Source: Sanghuangporus weigelae
Lineage: Eukaryota > Basidiomycota > Agaricomycetes > Hymenochaetales > Hymenochaetaceae
NCBI GenBank assembly: GCA_033182465.1
Contig: CP137330.1
Coordinates: forward strand, 1,240,001-1,304,000
Direction of reading: 5' to 3'
DNA: 64,000 nucleotides
Positions 1 through 10,634 of the stretch are shown here, one piece after another; position 1 is the stretch's first letter; every line of letters begins with the position of its first letter. A model generated the notes under the pieces. The model was not told where the DNA came from. It did no database searches and was given only the letters and a program-made list of their open reading frames with translations. The translations under genes and the position numbers were made by a program.

Positions 1-97
1 CGATCCACGGTGCCTTTTTTTCAGTCTCGGCATTCTGTTGATCGGTGCTTGTCACGGAAGACGGATCAATAGGGCCAAGAGGAGAAGCCTCAGCCAT
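1..97 (-). CDS. 5' end of an unrecognised protein, cut by the window edge
   Basis: An ATG on the minus strand at 97-95 opens a frame of 32 codons that runs off the left edge without a stop. The visible N-terminus begins MAEASPLGPIDPSS and is polar and probably disordered. No domain can be seen. The gene would be divergent from the LARP-like gene that starts at 757, so the 659 bases between them would serve both promoters. The call rests only on a clean ATG and an open frame with protein-like composition. Confidence 0.4.
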   Translation of the reverse strand, partial: MAEASPLGPIDPSSVTSTDQQNAETEKKAPWI

Positions 98-756
98 CTT
101 GTAGCTGGAAATGACCGCGTGAGCAGAACTGCTGTCATGAAACGCATTGCCTGGAGACTGCCGTCGCGTCGCCAGTAACTATATAGACCCGTCTAAGCTC
201 TAAGAATAGCAAAACATTGAAGGTTCCTGAAATTTGACTGATTTGGATCAGATAAAGTGATAGATAGGGGAGAATCAATCGTTGATTGAAGAGATCGAGT
301 AAAAAACTTTTGAAAGTAAATCATGTTACTGCTCACGCAGAAAAGAAAGCATGGCAGAAGCCAGAGTGCGATAATAAGTTTGAGTTGCACTTCAGAATAA
401 GCCAACATGAATCTGAATCTGCATATAGAGACATCCGAGTCGTGAGACGAAACAAGATTAAGAATCCGTGGTCTCCCACGTGATCTTCCCAAATACGGTA
501 GAAAATAGAGAATTTCTAATCGATTTCCAACAGTTTTATAGTGTCAAACTTCCAGAAGAGGCAATTACAACGTCGATGAGTGATAGCTTACAAGCAATTC
601 CTGTCCACTCCTCCTCCTCCACCTCACCCTCCATCTTCATCCTCCTCGTCGCTCTCATCGTCGCCGCCGTAGCTAGCTTGTTCTTGCCGCTCGAGCGTGT
701 CTTTGAGGTCTCGGTCAAGCATCTCTCCGTCTGAAGGTGACGAACAACGCTCCAAC
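98..756. other. Intergenic region, probable divergent promoter and 5' UTR
   Basis: No convincing gene lies here. Short frames occur on both strands but none resembles a known protein. The last 150 bases before the LARP ATG are pyrimidine-rich (runs of tcctcc near 608-660), as is common in fungal 5' leaders. The segment separates two divergently oriented genes. Confidence 0.4.
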
Positions 757-3700
757 ATGGCCGCACCGTCGTCGTCGAACGTGCCGGCTTCCAAGCCACT
801 TTCTTTGTCTTATGCCGATCGCGCGCGTCTGGCAAGCGCGTCTCAGCCAGCGCACTCTGCTTCTCGTGCGCGCCCGTCGGGTCCTAATGTGAAGACACGC
901 TCAAGTGACGAGTCAACATCACCCGCTTCATCGAGCAGGAACCTCACTCCGAACTCGACGGCTGCGCTCACCCTCCCCGGCTCACCACCTCCATCTTCCT
1001 CTCAAACAAGCATCGAAGAGCAGCAAGCTTTTCCTCCAATGCCCAAAAGTCCGAGTAAGCCGCCCCTTGCGAATGTGTGGGCGGCACGACGAGAGCAGAG
1101 GGAACGCGCAGTTGGGGTCCAGCAGCAGCAGGGACACGCAAGCGCTTCCGTTCAGACTGAAAACTCTCCTCAACAGACATCGACCGCTACTAGCAGAGCT
1201 CCGATTAATGGAATAATCGCCCCCTCATCTCTGGATGAATTGACGAGTGGAGATCACGATCCATTTGTGATTCATGTTCCGCCTCATCGCCATGCGCAAG
1301 GTCGTGCGAACGCTTCGTCAGCGTCTCTTACACCACCTAGTCTGGATGACGCTGATAGTTGGCCAGAGATGGGGAAAGGGGCACCTTCTTCATCGACATC
1401 GGTCTCTGGTTCTATTGCTGAGATGGACAAAAAGGACGGTCCATCAAAAAAAGGTAGGAGACTAGCTTTTGCCCTTATTTTCCTCCCTGGCCATATTTAG
1501 CCTCTTTTCATTAATGTTAACAACCCTTTGGGCTCGCTTTTTATCTGGTCATTGCTTAATCTTGCTTTAACACACCCTTCGGGTTCCTCTTCTTATATTT
1601 ATCCCAAATATCACGAGACAAGGGAGGCTTACATATCTTTCCGTTAGCTGAGAAACCAAAATGGGTCCAGATACCACCAGCAGAGTTACAAGCAGCTCAT
1701 GATGCACAATCAACAGCTAATTCTCGTCCACATTCGCAACATCGGCGGGGTAATCAAGCGAAGTCTCGCTCTCGACAGCAGTCTCAAGCCCGACCAACAC
1801 ACAACCAGGGCCAGAGCCAGAATCGAAGTCAGAATCAAGCCCAGTCATACGTGGCGGGCTTGAGCAATGGATCTGGAGTCGGTCCGAAGGCCGGCGAAAC
1901 TTCGTCGGTGCAGTCGCGTGCGGAATCCACGACGCACTCGCGGACAACTTCTGTTCATTCAAGCCCACGTATTGGAATGCGCGGGCGGAGATTGCCTGAA
2001 GAGCAATCCGGTGCTCCAAACACTGCGGCGGCTTCGAGCACTGCTGCTGCTAAAAGGCTTCCGAACGGGATTACTACTGTGGAGGAACAGCCACCTTTGT
2101 TCCAGCCTGCGGAAAGCCAGAATATACCGCCTTCACAGCGGACTTATCAGGATAATCTTGCTTTTATCAGCCCGCCTCAATCTCTTTCTGCTCCTCGCTC
2201 ACGGTCCCAGACTCCCTACTCTCATTCACCAGTTTATTACCCGCCGCTGCATTCGGGTCCTCACGGCTTTGCCTATGGTCCTATTCCTGCGAGCGCAGGC
2301 TATGTTATACCTCCTCCTCCGGTGCCAAGCCCTGGAAGCGGTGATCCATCCATGCAGCAACAAGGTTTTCTCGCATATGCACCATACGGCATTCCTCAAC
2401 AGTTTCCTCCTGGCCAGCCGCCTTTCCCATATATGTACCACCCTGTCCCATACCCATACTACCCTCCACCTATGCCTGATCAGCAGCTCGAGTCTCAGGC
2501 CCCGCCATACCAGGGCAACACGCAGCAAGGAGAGGCAGCGTCTGTGCACCTATCGCCCATACTTCCACCTGCGTCAACGATGACACGACCTCCTCCACCT
2601 CAGGAAAGCGAGGCGCTTTCCGGGTATCGGACTATTGCGCCAGTTCCTGTGGCTCCACTGCTCGATGGCTCCACTTCGCGTCAAAGCATAGGTGAGTTTG
2701 AAGGCGGAGCGGAAATGGTATTTGGCAGTTTGGGTCAGCCGGGTGGTTTGAAGAGCCCATCTCCACCGCCGCTACCATTGGCGTCTTGTGTTTCTGGGAC
2801 TGGGAAACAAGGCAGCAAGAAAACTCAGACCGCATTTGCGGTTGGTTTTGAAGGATCTGCAGCGATTCGCATGCGGCGAACAGCATCTGGTGGAGATGTC
2901 GTAGACGATGTGGCGGATTCGATCAAAGTTATTGATCTCACCGACAAAGGCTCAAGATGGCAGTTCGGGACGAGCGCGCAGCAAAGCTCAGAGCCATTAC
3001 TGAACGAGAATGCAGAGCAAAGCGACGAGCCTTATGATCAGACTGGACCTACTCAGCAGCAGACCGATTCTCAGATCTTGCAGCCACAGCCGCACCATAT
3101 GCTACACTATCCTCCGCCAAATGTTTCTCCAGCGTTTCAGGTCGGTGGATACAATATGTTGCCGCAGGTGCATCTGCATCTGCCGCCTGCGCCGTTGCCA
3201 TCTCAAAGCCCTCAAAACAACGTACAGCCTCTTCCATCGCATGTCCCTTCTCTTGCTCCCTTACCAATGAACCCGGGCTTTGTGTCTCCTCTCGTTTTGT
3301 CTTCTCCTGGACCAGGCACACATTCGTCTGGTCATACTTTCGTACCCATGACCGGAATGACCAGCGGAGGTGACGAATGGGAGGTGCGCGACTTCGGATA
3401 TGGGTTCGGACAAGGGTACACGCCCGACCGTCGCGAAGACAGATTTGAACGTGGCAATTATCGTGATTCCAATTTGCGCGAACCGAGCGATTTCGGCGCG
3501 GGTAGGATGCGACGAAGCTCAACTACTGGAGGATACGGCCCTGGTTATTACGAAGGTCCTAGAGGTGGTTTCGGCGGACGACGTGGGCGAGGGCAAAATG
3601 GCTTCGGTAGAAGCTTCTCGAGGGGCAATTTCGGTGGACGTGGAGGACATAACAACTTCCAACGACATCAGCCTTCTCTGAGCGTATCTACAGGTCCGTT

Positions 3701-4394
3701 CCAGCAACAACAAAGTACGCAGCAGCAACAGCCGCAAATGTCGCCTGACATTTCCAACCCGAATGGATACTTTGTTTCGCCGACAACAAGTACTTCTCAA
3801 TATATGGCTTCACCTTATGGGCAGTTTAATCCAACTTTCGTGCCTCCTCAGTCTCAAGTTCCTCCGTCGGCTCAATCGCAGTCGCAATATCTTCAACATC
3901 CGCAGGCACCACCAGTACCTATGCCGGTCACCGCTCTGTCATTCCCGTTAGATCCGACTAGGTTATACTTGCTCGGGCAACTTGAGTATTACTTCGGTGC
4001 TCAGAACCTGGCCTCGGATATTTATCTCAAGAAACAGGTGAGTGCTTTTCGGAATATTCCATGATGTTTTTGAGATTGATTGGCTTAATTTCTTCAGATG
4101 GACTCGAAAGGCTGGATTCCGATCTCCCTGATAGCATCTTTCAATCGCGTCAGACAGCTAATTCAAGACGCGCAGCTCGTGAAGGAGGTTCTCGGAATTT
4201 CGTCACTCGTGGAAGTCCGAGGCAACCACGTAAGATTGGCGAACCAGCAATGGGCCAACTATGTTCTTCCGGGTGCGATCGAGAGCACCGTAGAGTGTGA
4301 GGAAACAGAGAAGGAGACAGAGGAGGGGGAGGAAGACGATGTGGTCTTCATTTTAGGGGGTGAAGAAAGCCGACCCTGGGTTGGCGCTACCTGA
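757..4394 (+). CDS. LARP1-type La-motif RNA-binding protein
   Basis: Three exons fit: 757-1453, 1648-4037 and 4098-4394, giving about 1127 residues. The first ATG of the open frame is at 757. The N-terminal 230 residues are Ser/Pro-rich and disordered. Exon 2 opens with KPKWVQIP, a hallmark just ahead of disordered regions in LARP1 proteins. A long Pro/Gln/Tyr-rich stretch follows, then an Arg-Gly-rich patch around residues 850-900. The C-terminal La motif starts near residue 1000 (LYLLGQLEYYFGAQNLASDI) and continues in exon 3 (DSKGWIPISLIASFNRVRQL). The family includes yeast Slf1/Sro9 and metazoan LARP1, which bind mRNA and poly(A) and modulate translation in the cytoplasm. The La motif is near the C-terminus, as in Slf1/Sro9, and no LARP1 DM15 region follows it. 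Confidence is high for the family, lower for an exact orthologue. Confidence 0.9.
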
Positions 4395-5239
4395 TAGTGA
4401 CGGGAGTTACAGCAAGTGTTAACTGTCATTGTAAGCCGTCGCTAGTCTTTTATGTTCCGAGACGAAAAACTGATGGAACCAGAATGCTACCCAGGCTCCC
4501 TTAGATCAGTGTAACTACCTCCGACCGCTAGCTTGGACGTGCTGCTAGATGACAAAAGCCGGTCTGCGTTACTGCAACGGTATCCTTTATTGTATCTTCC
4601 TTTCAATCTCGTCTCTGTCCATGGCTTCTTTCTTGTCCATCATAGGTCTTTGTGTGTTCTCTTTTCTCTCTTAACTCTCGCGCATACGTACGTACATACG
4701 ATCTTGGCCGCACATTTTTCGGTGCACGTCCCCGTTCTCCACATCCAGTTCCTCGTTTACTTCGTATTATTTCGTTTTCCTTCCTTTTCTCGCTGTTTTT
4801 CTGTTCTCCTTGCATTTACGCGTATTTTCGTCTCGTTTCTCTCGGCCTGTGCCTTTGTCTCTCTGTCTTTCTGTATCTTCCAGGCTGTTACACTAATATC
4901 TCTCTGACAATTTGTTTCGCCAGCGCTTTCGTTCTCCATTCAGTTCCTCTCTTTTTACCTCGTTTCCGTCTGGAAACACTTCCTTCCACCTCTCGCATCT
5001 TTCCATACATACATACGGGTTTGCAGCTTTACCTATTGTCCTTTCATTACCTTTCGTCTTCTTCTATGGTTTGCCTCGTAGGCTACGGTTGACCTCATGT
5101 CATCCAACTGATAGTTCTCTCGTCGCATACACGAGTGTGCACATCTTTTGTGTATGATACATGTGACGAATTTATAGCAGAATCGGCTTCGGAGGCGACG
5201 CTCCGCAGTCGATCGACTCCATTCATCGTAGGAGTTAGG
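4395..5239. other. Intergenic region between convergent genes, pyrimidine-rich
   Basis: This holds the LARP 3' UTR and the 3' flank of the first permease. From about 4560 to 5060 the plus strand is strongly C/T-rich, which leaves overlapping open frames of 80-146 codons in several phases. Their composition (Phe, Leu, Ser, Cys) simply reflects the base bias, so I do not call genes here. Confidence 0.5.
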
Positions 5240-7926
5240 TCATGCTAGCTCCTTGTCCGTGCTACTTTTCTCCTGTTCCACATCATCTAAAGCTGAAGGT
5301 ACTGATGAAAATGTAGTTGATAGAAGGTTGTCGGAGGCAGGACCAGTGTAATGCCGATGCTAACGTCATGAATCCGAAGTAAGATAGTATGACCTTGACT
5401 CTTGAAATTTGGAGATGCGACGTACCCAGTAGAGCTTGTACCAGATCCAAGACAAACCACAGACAGCAACCAGGATGGGAGCCGTGTAGTTCATAGTCGC
5501 TGCAGTTACTGGGAAGACCTGCGGCATTATCAGGATACTGCACATATTGTCAGTTCTAATCTGAGACTGAAGCTTGCGATTTTACAAGCCCTCACCCTGT
5601 CTCAAGAATCGTCCTGAATTTCGTTATTATCAGAGATACAGATACCGACAGCTATTTAGCGTGCTCACCAGACTATAGCGTAGATGTTGATGATTACACT
5701 CCATTTTCCTGTGTAAAATGGACCTGGGACGAATCGCTGCTCTGGATCTTTCTGAAAGGAGATGTACACTTTCGCGATGATAGGAATCTGTGACGTTTTC
5801 CAAAGGGGCAAATTGCATAGATGTTCTTGACATATTATAAATTTTCAGTGCTTACCACGTAGGATATGTCTAGCGCGAGTGCGCAGACGCTAGAAGATAT
5901 TTGAAATGAATTCCACATAAGCCGAAGAGCACGAAACATTATTATTACCTGAAAATCGCGTTTACCTGGAAGGGCAAGAGAATCAGCAACTCGATCCGAC
6001 TAGAGTTTTTAGAAGGATACGCACAGCGATGAGTGATGCAAGGGCAAGAAGTCCGAGTAACGACACGAGGATGACAGTCAGGATAGCTGCGAAGATCGGC
6101 GTCTTCGTTCTCGACCAAACTTTGCTGACGATACGCCCATCTGGAAGAACATTCTAAAAATAGAATCATCAGTATCACTAGGCGGGAAAAGATATGGAAG
6201 TATAAATATATTTGCTTACATCTCGTGAGATTGCATATATGCCTATTCAGATCAAATCAACGACGGTGTTCTCCATATATCAACGAGGCGACCTACTTCT
6301 GATACAGGCCAGCTGGCCGCACAAGCAAACCATGGCTATGTTGATGATGACGCACGTCCACAATACGAGGGCGCCATCTTTCCCAACGTTATCCAAGATA
6401 ATCTGTTAAGAAATGAGTCGTAATCCTAGAGTTCCTAGATGTAAGTACCTACTTGAGCAAGAGCCAATCCTGTTGGACCAGGTAAAGCGCTAATGTCGCG
6501 GATCCCATAGCAGGCTGATATTATGAGGAAGAATCCGAGGACAGAAGTTACAACGACTAATGGCGAGGCATATACGTGCTTTAGAGGGGATGCGCGCGTA
6601 CTGCAAAGTGAAGAGTACTACGTACCTCCAACGACGATTGCCACGGGTGTTGCGATAGCGGCATTTCGTACTTCTTCTGACATGTCTGGAAATTTCCAAG
6701 ATGTGAGTGAGATGTCGTAGAAATGCATACAACGATGAAGACATACGAGCGACGGCATCATAATCTGTCTAATGTCCATTTAACCGAGACCTCAACCTTG
6801 AAAAATTCCGATGCTTACCATCACGTACTGTACGCAGAATAACCCGAGAAGAAAAGCAAACCCTTTGTTGTTCCAGCCCGAATTATCGACGATCTTGTAA
6901 CAAGCGTCAGCTATCACCAGCATGCTTCAAATGGACATAACGGACTCCGCTCCAGACAATCTCCGAAGGAGCCAAGTTCTTTCTCCCTGCGATGGGAATG
7001 GCGATAGTGATGGCCAATGTTGTAAAAACATTGATGTATCCTGTTCGACATTCATGAGTCTACGTCGTTTTAATCAGAAAAAGTTGGCTCACCATAAGCA
7101 TACGAGATGCGATGGCCGATTCTCGATGGCAAGGAGTTCAATATTCCGAAAACGACGTTTACTGCGACATATACTCCTAGGAGTTGACCGACTGAAGCCG
7201 TGAATCTGCCATCGGTTGCAATAGTCACAGCTGCGAATATCATTTCTGATCTATCCGTCATTAGGATACAATAAAAAGATTATAACAGATTAAACTCACA
7301 ATGCGAACATGACAGAGGCTGAACCAGCTATTTGCCCGAGTAAAGTCAACCTGACAACCGTAGTTCATACATCAACGAATTATTTGATGTAAAATACACC
7401 TACCATGCATTCACAAAAGTGACGCTAGAGCGATACTTGAGAGGAACGACAAAACCTGTGCTTGTATACAAGCCTCCAGCCGTCGGATAAGCAGACGCCA
7501 ATTCTTTGCGCAAATTCACGTCGTGAACCTCAAATTTCAATTCGGTGATAATCATCACGTACCTGCGACAGAAACAGCTATTGCACAACATCCGAAAGAA
7601 CCAAGAAACCACGACCATATCGCCACAGCTCTACCACCAAGGACTAAAGGTGTGTTTAGCGTGGATGCTATGGTTGCGGTGATTCTACGAAGTCCGTCGG
7701 TCAGAAAAGAAGCTCATGGTCGGTGTGCGAAGAGGAAACAAAGAAGAGGGAGAACGTACCCCATTATTCCGATAGCGAAGCTTATTGTGCTGAAGTTCGA
7801 AAACTCCTTTCTCAGCTCGCGTCGGATTCCAAGCTGCAGAAGCCGTCTATCCTCTTCCGATGAGGAGGAGTCATCGTCGATACGGACGGTCTCGACAGCA
7901 ACTTCGTTTTTCTTTCGTTCGGTCAT
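5240..7926 (-). CDS. APC-superfamily amino-acid/amine permease, tandem copy 1
   Basis: Multi-exon transporter with more than ten short introns. The start is the ATG at 7926-7924 (MTERKKNEVAVE). The N-terminal cytoplasmic segment carries LGIRRELRKEFSNFSTISFA, the hallmark preceding helix 1 in fungal GABA, polyamine and choline permeases. Later exons give membrane segments such as ILNSLP, GWNNKGFAFLLGL and the loop SALPGPTGLALAQI. The last exon reads HRHYTGP and ends at the stop at 5240. These proteins are 12-helix proton symporters importing amino acids or amines at the plasma or vacuolar membrane. The nearest relative is the permease at 10635-13700 on the same strand with a parallel layout, so this is a tandem duplication. 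The substrate cannot be read from sequence. Exact exon ends are not all resolved. Confidence 0.85.
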
Positions 7927-9400
7927 TGCGCATACCAAGAAAGACGTTGGAGTTAGGGAATTTTAGGTCCGCAAGTCCTTTTGAATATTTAAGAACGGAA
8001 GGGATAAGACAAACAGCGCCGGCATCAACTTCTCGTTCCCATGAAAATCAATTGGAGCAACTATTCATAGTATCTGGCGGAAATACCGGAGACAGGAAGT
8101 CATTTCGGTCTTGGCGCATGAATGATAACCCAATGGTACCTTTCCGAAGTTCTTAGCCATAGTCAATATGTTCCACGCGTTTCAGAAAGCAAAGTTTCTC
8201 TGGAGAACAGGATCCGTACGGACCTAATATCGCGCATCCTCTCCGCCGCAGAAGTATGGCTTATCAAGAGCTGTCCGGTGTCATCTTCGCGACTCGAGCG
8301 GAGTGTTACCGGTCTTACAGCTAAAATAAGGATATTCAATTAAACTGCAAAAATCCGTTCGAAGATCTTTGCGACCAGAAGGCGCCTTATAAGCTGCGGA
8401 TAGCGTAGATATATTGATCATGGCGAAGAGGTGGTGATTGCGGAGTGGAAAATGTGACACCTCATTTGCGTCACAGAAACTGTGATGTTACCAATATCAT
8501 TACCAAAGCAAGCTATTTAGCGACACGTGCCCCATAAATGTCCATAAACGTCTAACCCTAGCCTAGTGTTTTGTTTTATCCTATCCAAATATCTATTTTC
8601 AGATAAGTTACCTGCGTCCTTCAAAACATAACACTACATAGTACTAGTACTGTCATACTGGACGACACCGCTCGCCCCGCACTCATTCCCTCGCTCATGA
8701 TCCCTCGAAATAAGGCAATCTCCGTCCAGTGTTGATTATTCTCACCAACCAACTTGGCTATTCTGAGTGCCGGCGCTCATCATAGATGTGATCTTCTTCT
8801 AATCTATAAAGCATCCATTTATTATGCCTCTCGCTCTCACATTACTAGTACTAGTCTTGACTACGTTCCACTCGACATGACTCGCCTGTCGAAGAAGAGA
8901 AACAACTTGAACGCGGCTCCATCGGAAGCCTTCCCGCTATACACCTCCCGAATTAATCCTACTTCCTCTCGACCGACACTAAAGTTCTCCTCTCGATGCC
9001 TCAAAAACTTCTCGATCACCTCACCAAACTTAAGCATAGAATACAAAACAAGCACCTCGCGCAAGTGGTTCAGATACGAACGGACGACGTTCACGCGCCG
9101 GGATGTGCACTCTCAACAGCGCGTTACCGTTGCAAGTTGGGAGAGGAGAATGTATGGAAGGACTTACCTACAGATAAATCTTGTTGGGTTGGGAAATGTG
9201 AATGTTATTAGGAGGATAACGCCAAAAGAAGAGAACGTGTTCCCTCAGGTTTCAGGACGCCGCACTGGATTCAAATTGTAAGTACAGTATTTCCTGGAAG
9301 ATTCAGTGGACGCGTCATCAATCTAGATTGACCTCAATAGCGAAAGGACATTCGTTGCGAATAACGGGAAGCGATATACCTGGAAGTCACGTATGCGTTA
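7927..9400. other. Intergenic DNA with unassigned coding-like stretches
   Basis: This is the upstream region of permease copy 1, followed by DNA with no recognisable gene. Minus-strand DNA at 8875-9100 stays open for about 75 codons and reads like protein (for example LNHLREVLVLYSMLKFGEVI). The plus strand also stays open over 8754-9281. No homologue is recognised for either, and no complete splice model could be built. It may be a decayed gene whose other half lies beyond the MITE that begins at 9401. Confidence 0.3.
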
Positions 9401-9901
9401 GGGCCTGTTCGGCTGCAGCGTGATCTGAGATATTCCCTGCCAAAAAATGCCGCGTGATTTGAGATGATGTAGAGGTGTGATCTGAGGTTGAGGTGAGCGT
9501 TCGGTGCACTTTCAGAAATCACGTTCTCACATCACTTCCCTGCCAAATGGACCTCTATCTCAAAAACAGCTCAGACCTGTTTTTCAGATAGCGGTATCTC
9601 ACATCATCTGCCACTATCTCATCCATACACAACAACTCAACCACAAAAAAATTAATTAAAAATTACAAAAATAATCTATCCATATGGGCGCACTGCTCCC
9701 CAGTTGAAATTGAATTTTTACATGCCTGCAATGTGGTGCTATGGGCTCTCAGCAAAAGTGAGGGTTTGGGACCAGCCGCGAGATGGGGAGTGCAAAAACA
9801 TTCCCACGGTTGAGGTACTCAACTTGCCGCAACTTGCACACTTGCATGTTGCGATTGAGGGGAAATCACGATCTCACATCACGCTGCAGCCGAACAGGCT
9901 C
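9401..9901. mobile_element. MITE, 501 bp, with about 27 bp terminal inverted repeats
   Basis: The left end GGGCCTGTTCGGCTGCAGCG (9401 onward) and the right end near 9873-9901 are inverted copies of each other over about 27 bases, with two mismatches seen. A TA dinucleotide flanks both ends (9399-9400 and 9902-9903), as expected for a target-site duplication of the Tc1/mariner or PIF/Harbinger type. Short subterminal motifs (gtgatctgag and its complement ctcacatcac) recur in inverted orientation inside both arms. There is no open frame long enough for a transposase, so the element is non-autonomous. Superfamily assignment is uncertain: the TIR start resembles Harbinger-type elements, while TA alone also fits mariner. 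Confidence 0.75.
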
Positions 9902-9903
9902 TA

Positions 9904-10634
9904 AAAGTCTCTACAGGTGCGTACCGTGCATCTCCTGGCTATTTCTTCGATTCTTCCTAGTTTTTCCGAGACGACAATCCGAACGCACCCATAGCAGCGT
10001 TCAATCGCCGCCATTTCTTCCGCTGTCAATGGCATAATAGAATCCAACTTGGTCCGGCAGGTGGATGGGAAGATATCCTGGACTACATCGTAGGTGAGTC
10101 GGTCATCGTCGAGGCCAAATGTTACCCATAAGAGTTTTTCTATTCACCACAAGTGACGGGCGTCATTGCACATTTGCAAGTCGTAGAGAATACTGGCGAG
10201 TATTTTATCCTCTGAACAATGCATAACCTTTGTTGATACACATTATCCTGCTCTAGTTCAAACTGATGATATCTTCAGTGAGCGTCCTTATGCAAATTCT
10301 ATAACTCGATCCACACGAGTAATGCTTTTTTAGATTCGCTTCTTGGTGCTGCGGCCGGATGCTGATGATCATTGCGTCTTGATGTACGTACCAGAACATC
10401 CAATATTGGCCTTCTTCAAGCTATATTTTCAAACAATCGAATACCGTAGTATCGATATTATCGTATGTTCCTCGACTTCCGACTGATATTGAATCTAATG
10501 TGATAAGCTATAGCTAATAATGCCCCAAATTTGGGGTGAATGTTCTATGCCACGTCGGCGAGAGTGATTTCATCATGCCGCCTACACAAGAAACGAGCTT
10601 CTTTCGACGCGACGCACAGAGTGAGGTTGAAACT
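9904..10634. other. Possible gene remnant flanking the MITE
   Basis: On the minus strand, 9911-10125 is open for about 70 codons and protein-like (fragment LTYDVVQDIFPSTCRTKLDS). It runs straight up to the MITE edge. On the plus strand, 10334-10470 also contains a protein-like stretch (RPDADDHCVLMYVPEHPI). Neither has a recognised homologue or a complete start-to-stop model. The region lies between the two tandem permeases and upstream of none, so I read it as debris of one or two older genes. Confidence 0.25.

Noticed and set aside
4533-5157. Overlapping plus-strand frames of 81-146 codons
   Set aside because: They arise from a C/T-rich stretch between convergent genes. Composition is only Phe/Leu/Ser/Cys and no domain or start context supports them.
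8754-9281. A 175-codon plus-strand frame
   Set aside because: It begins at TTG, has no recognised domain, and overlaps equally protein-like frames on the other strand. It was kept only as part of an unassigned region.
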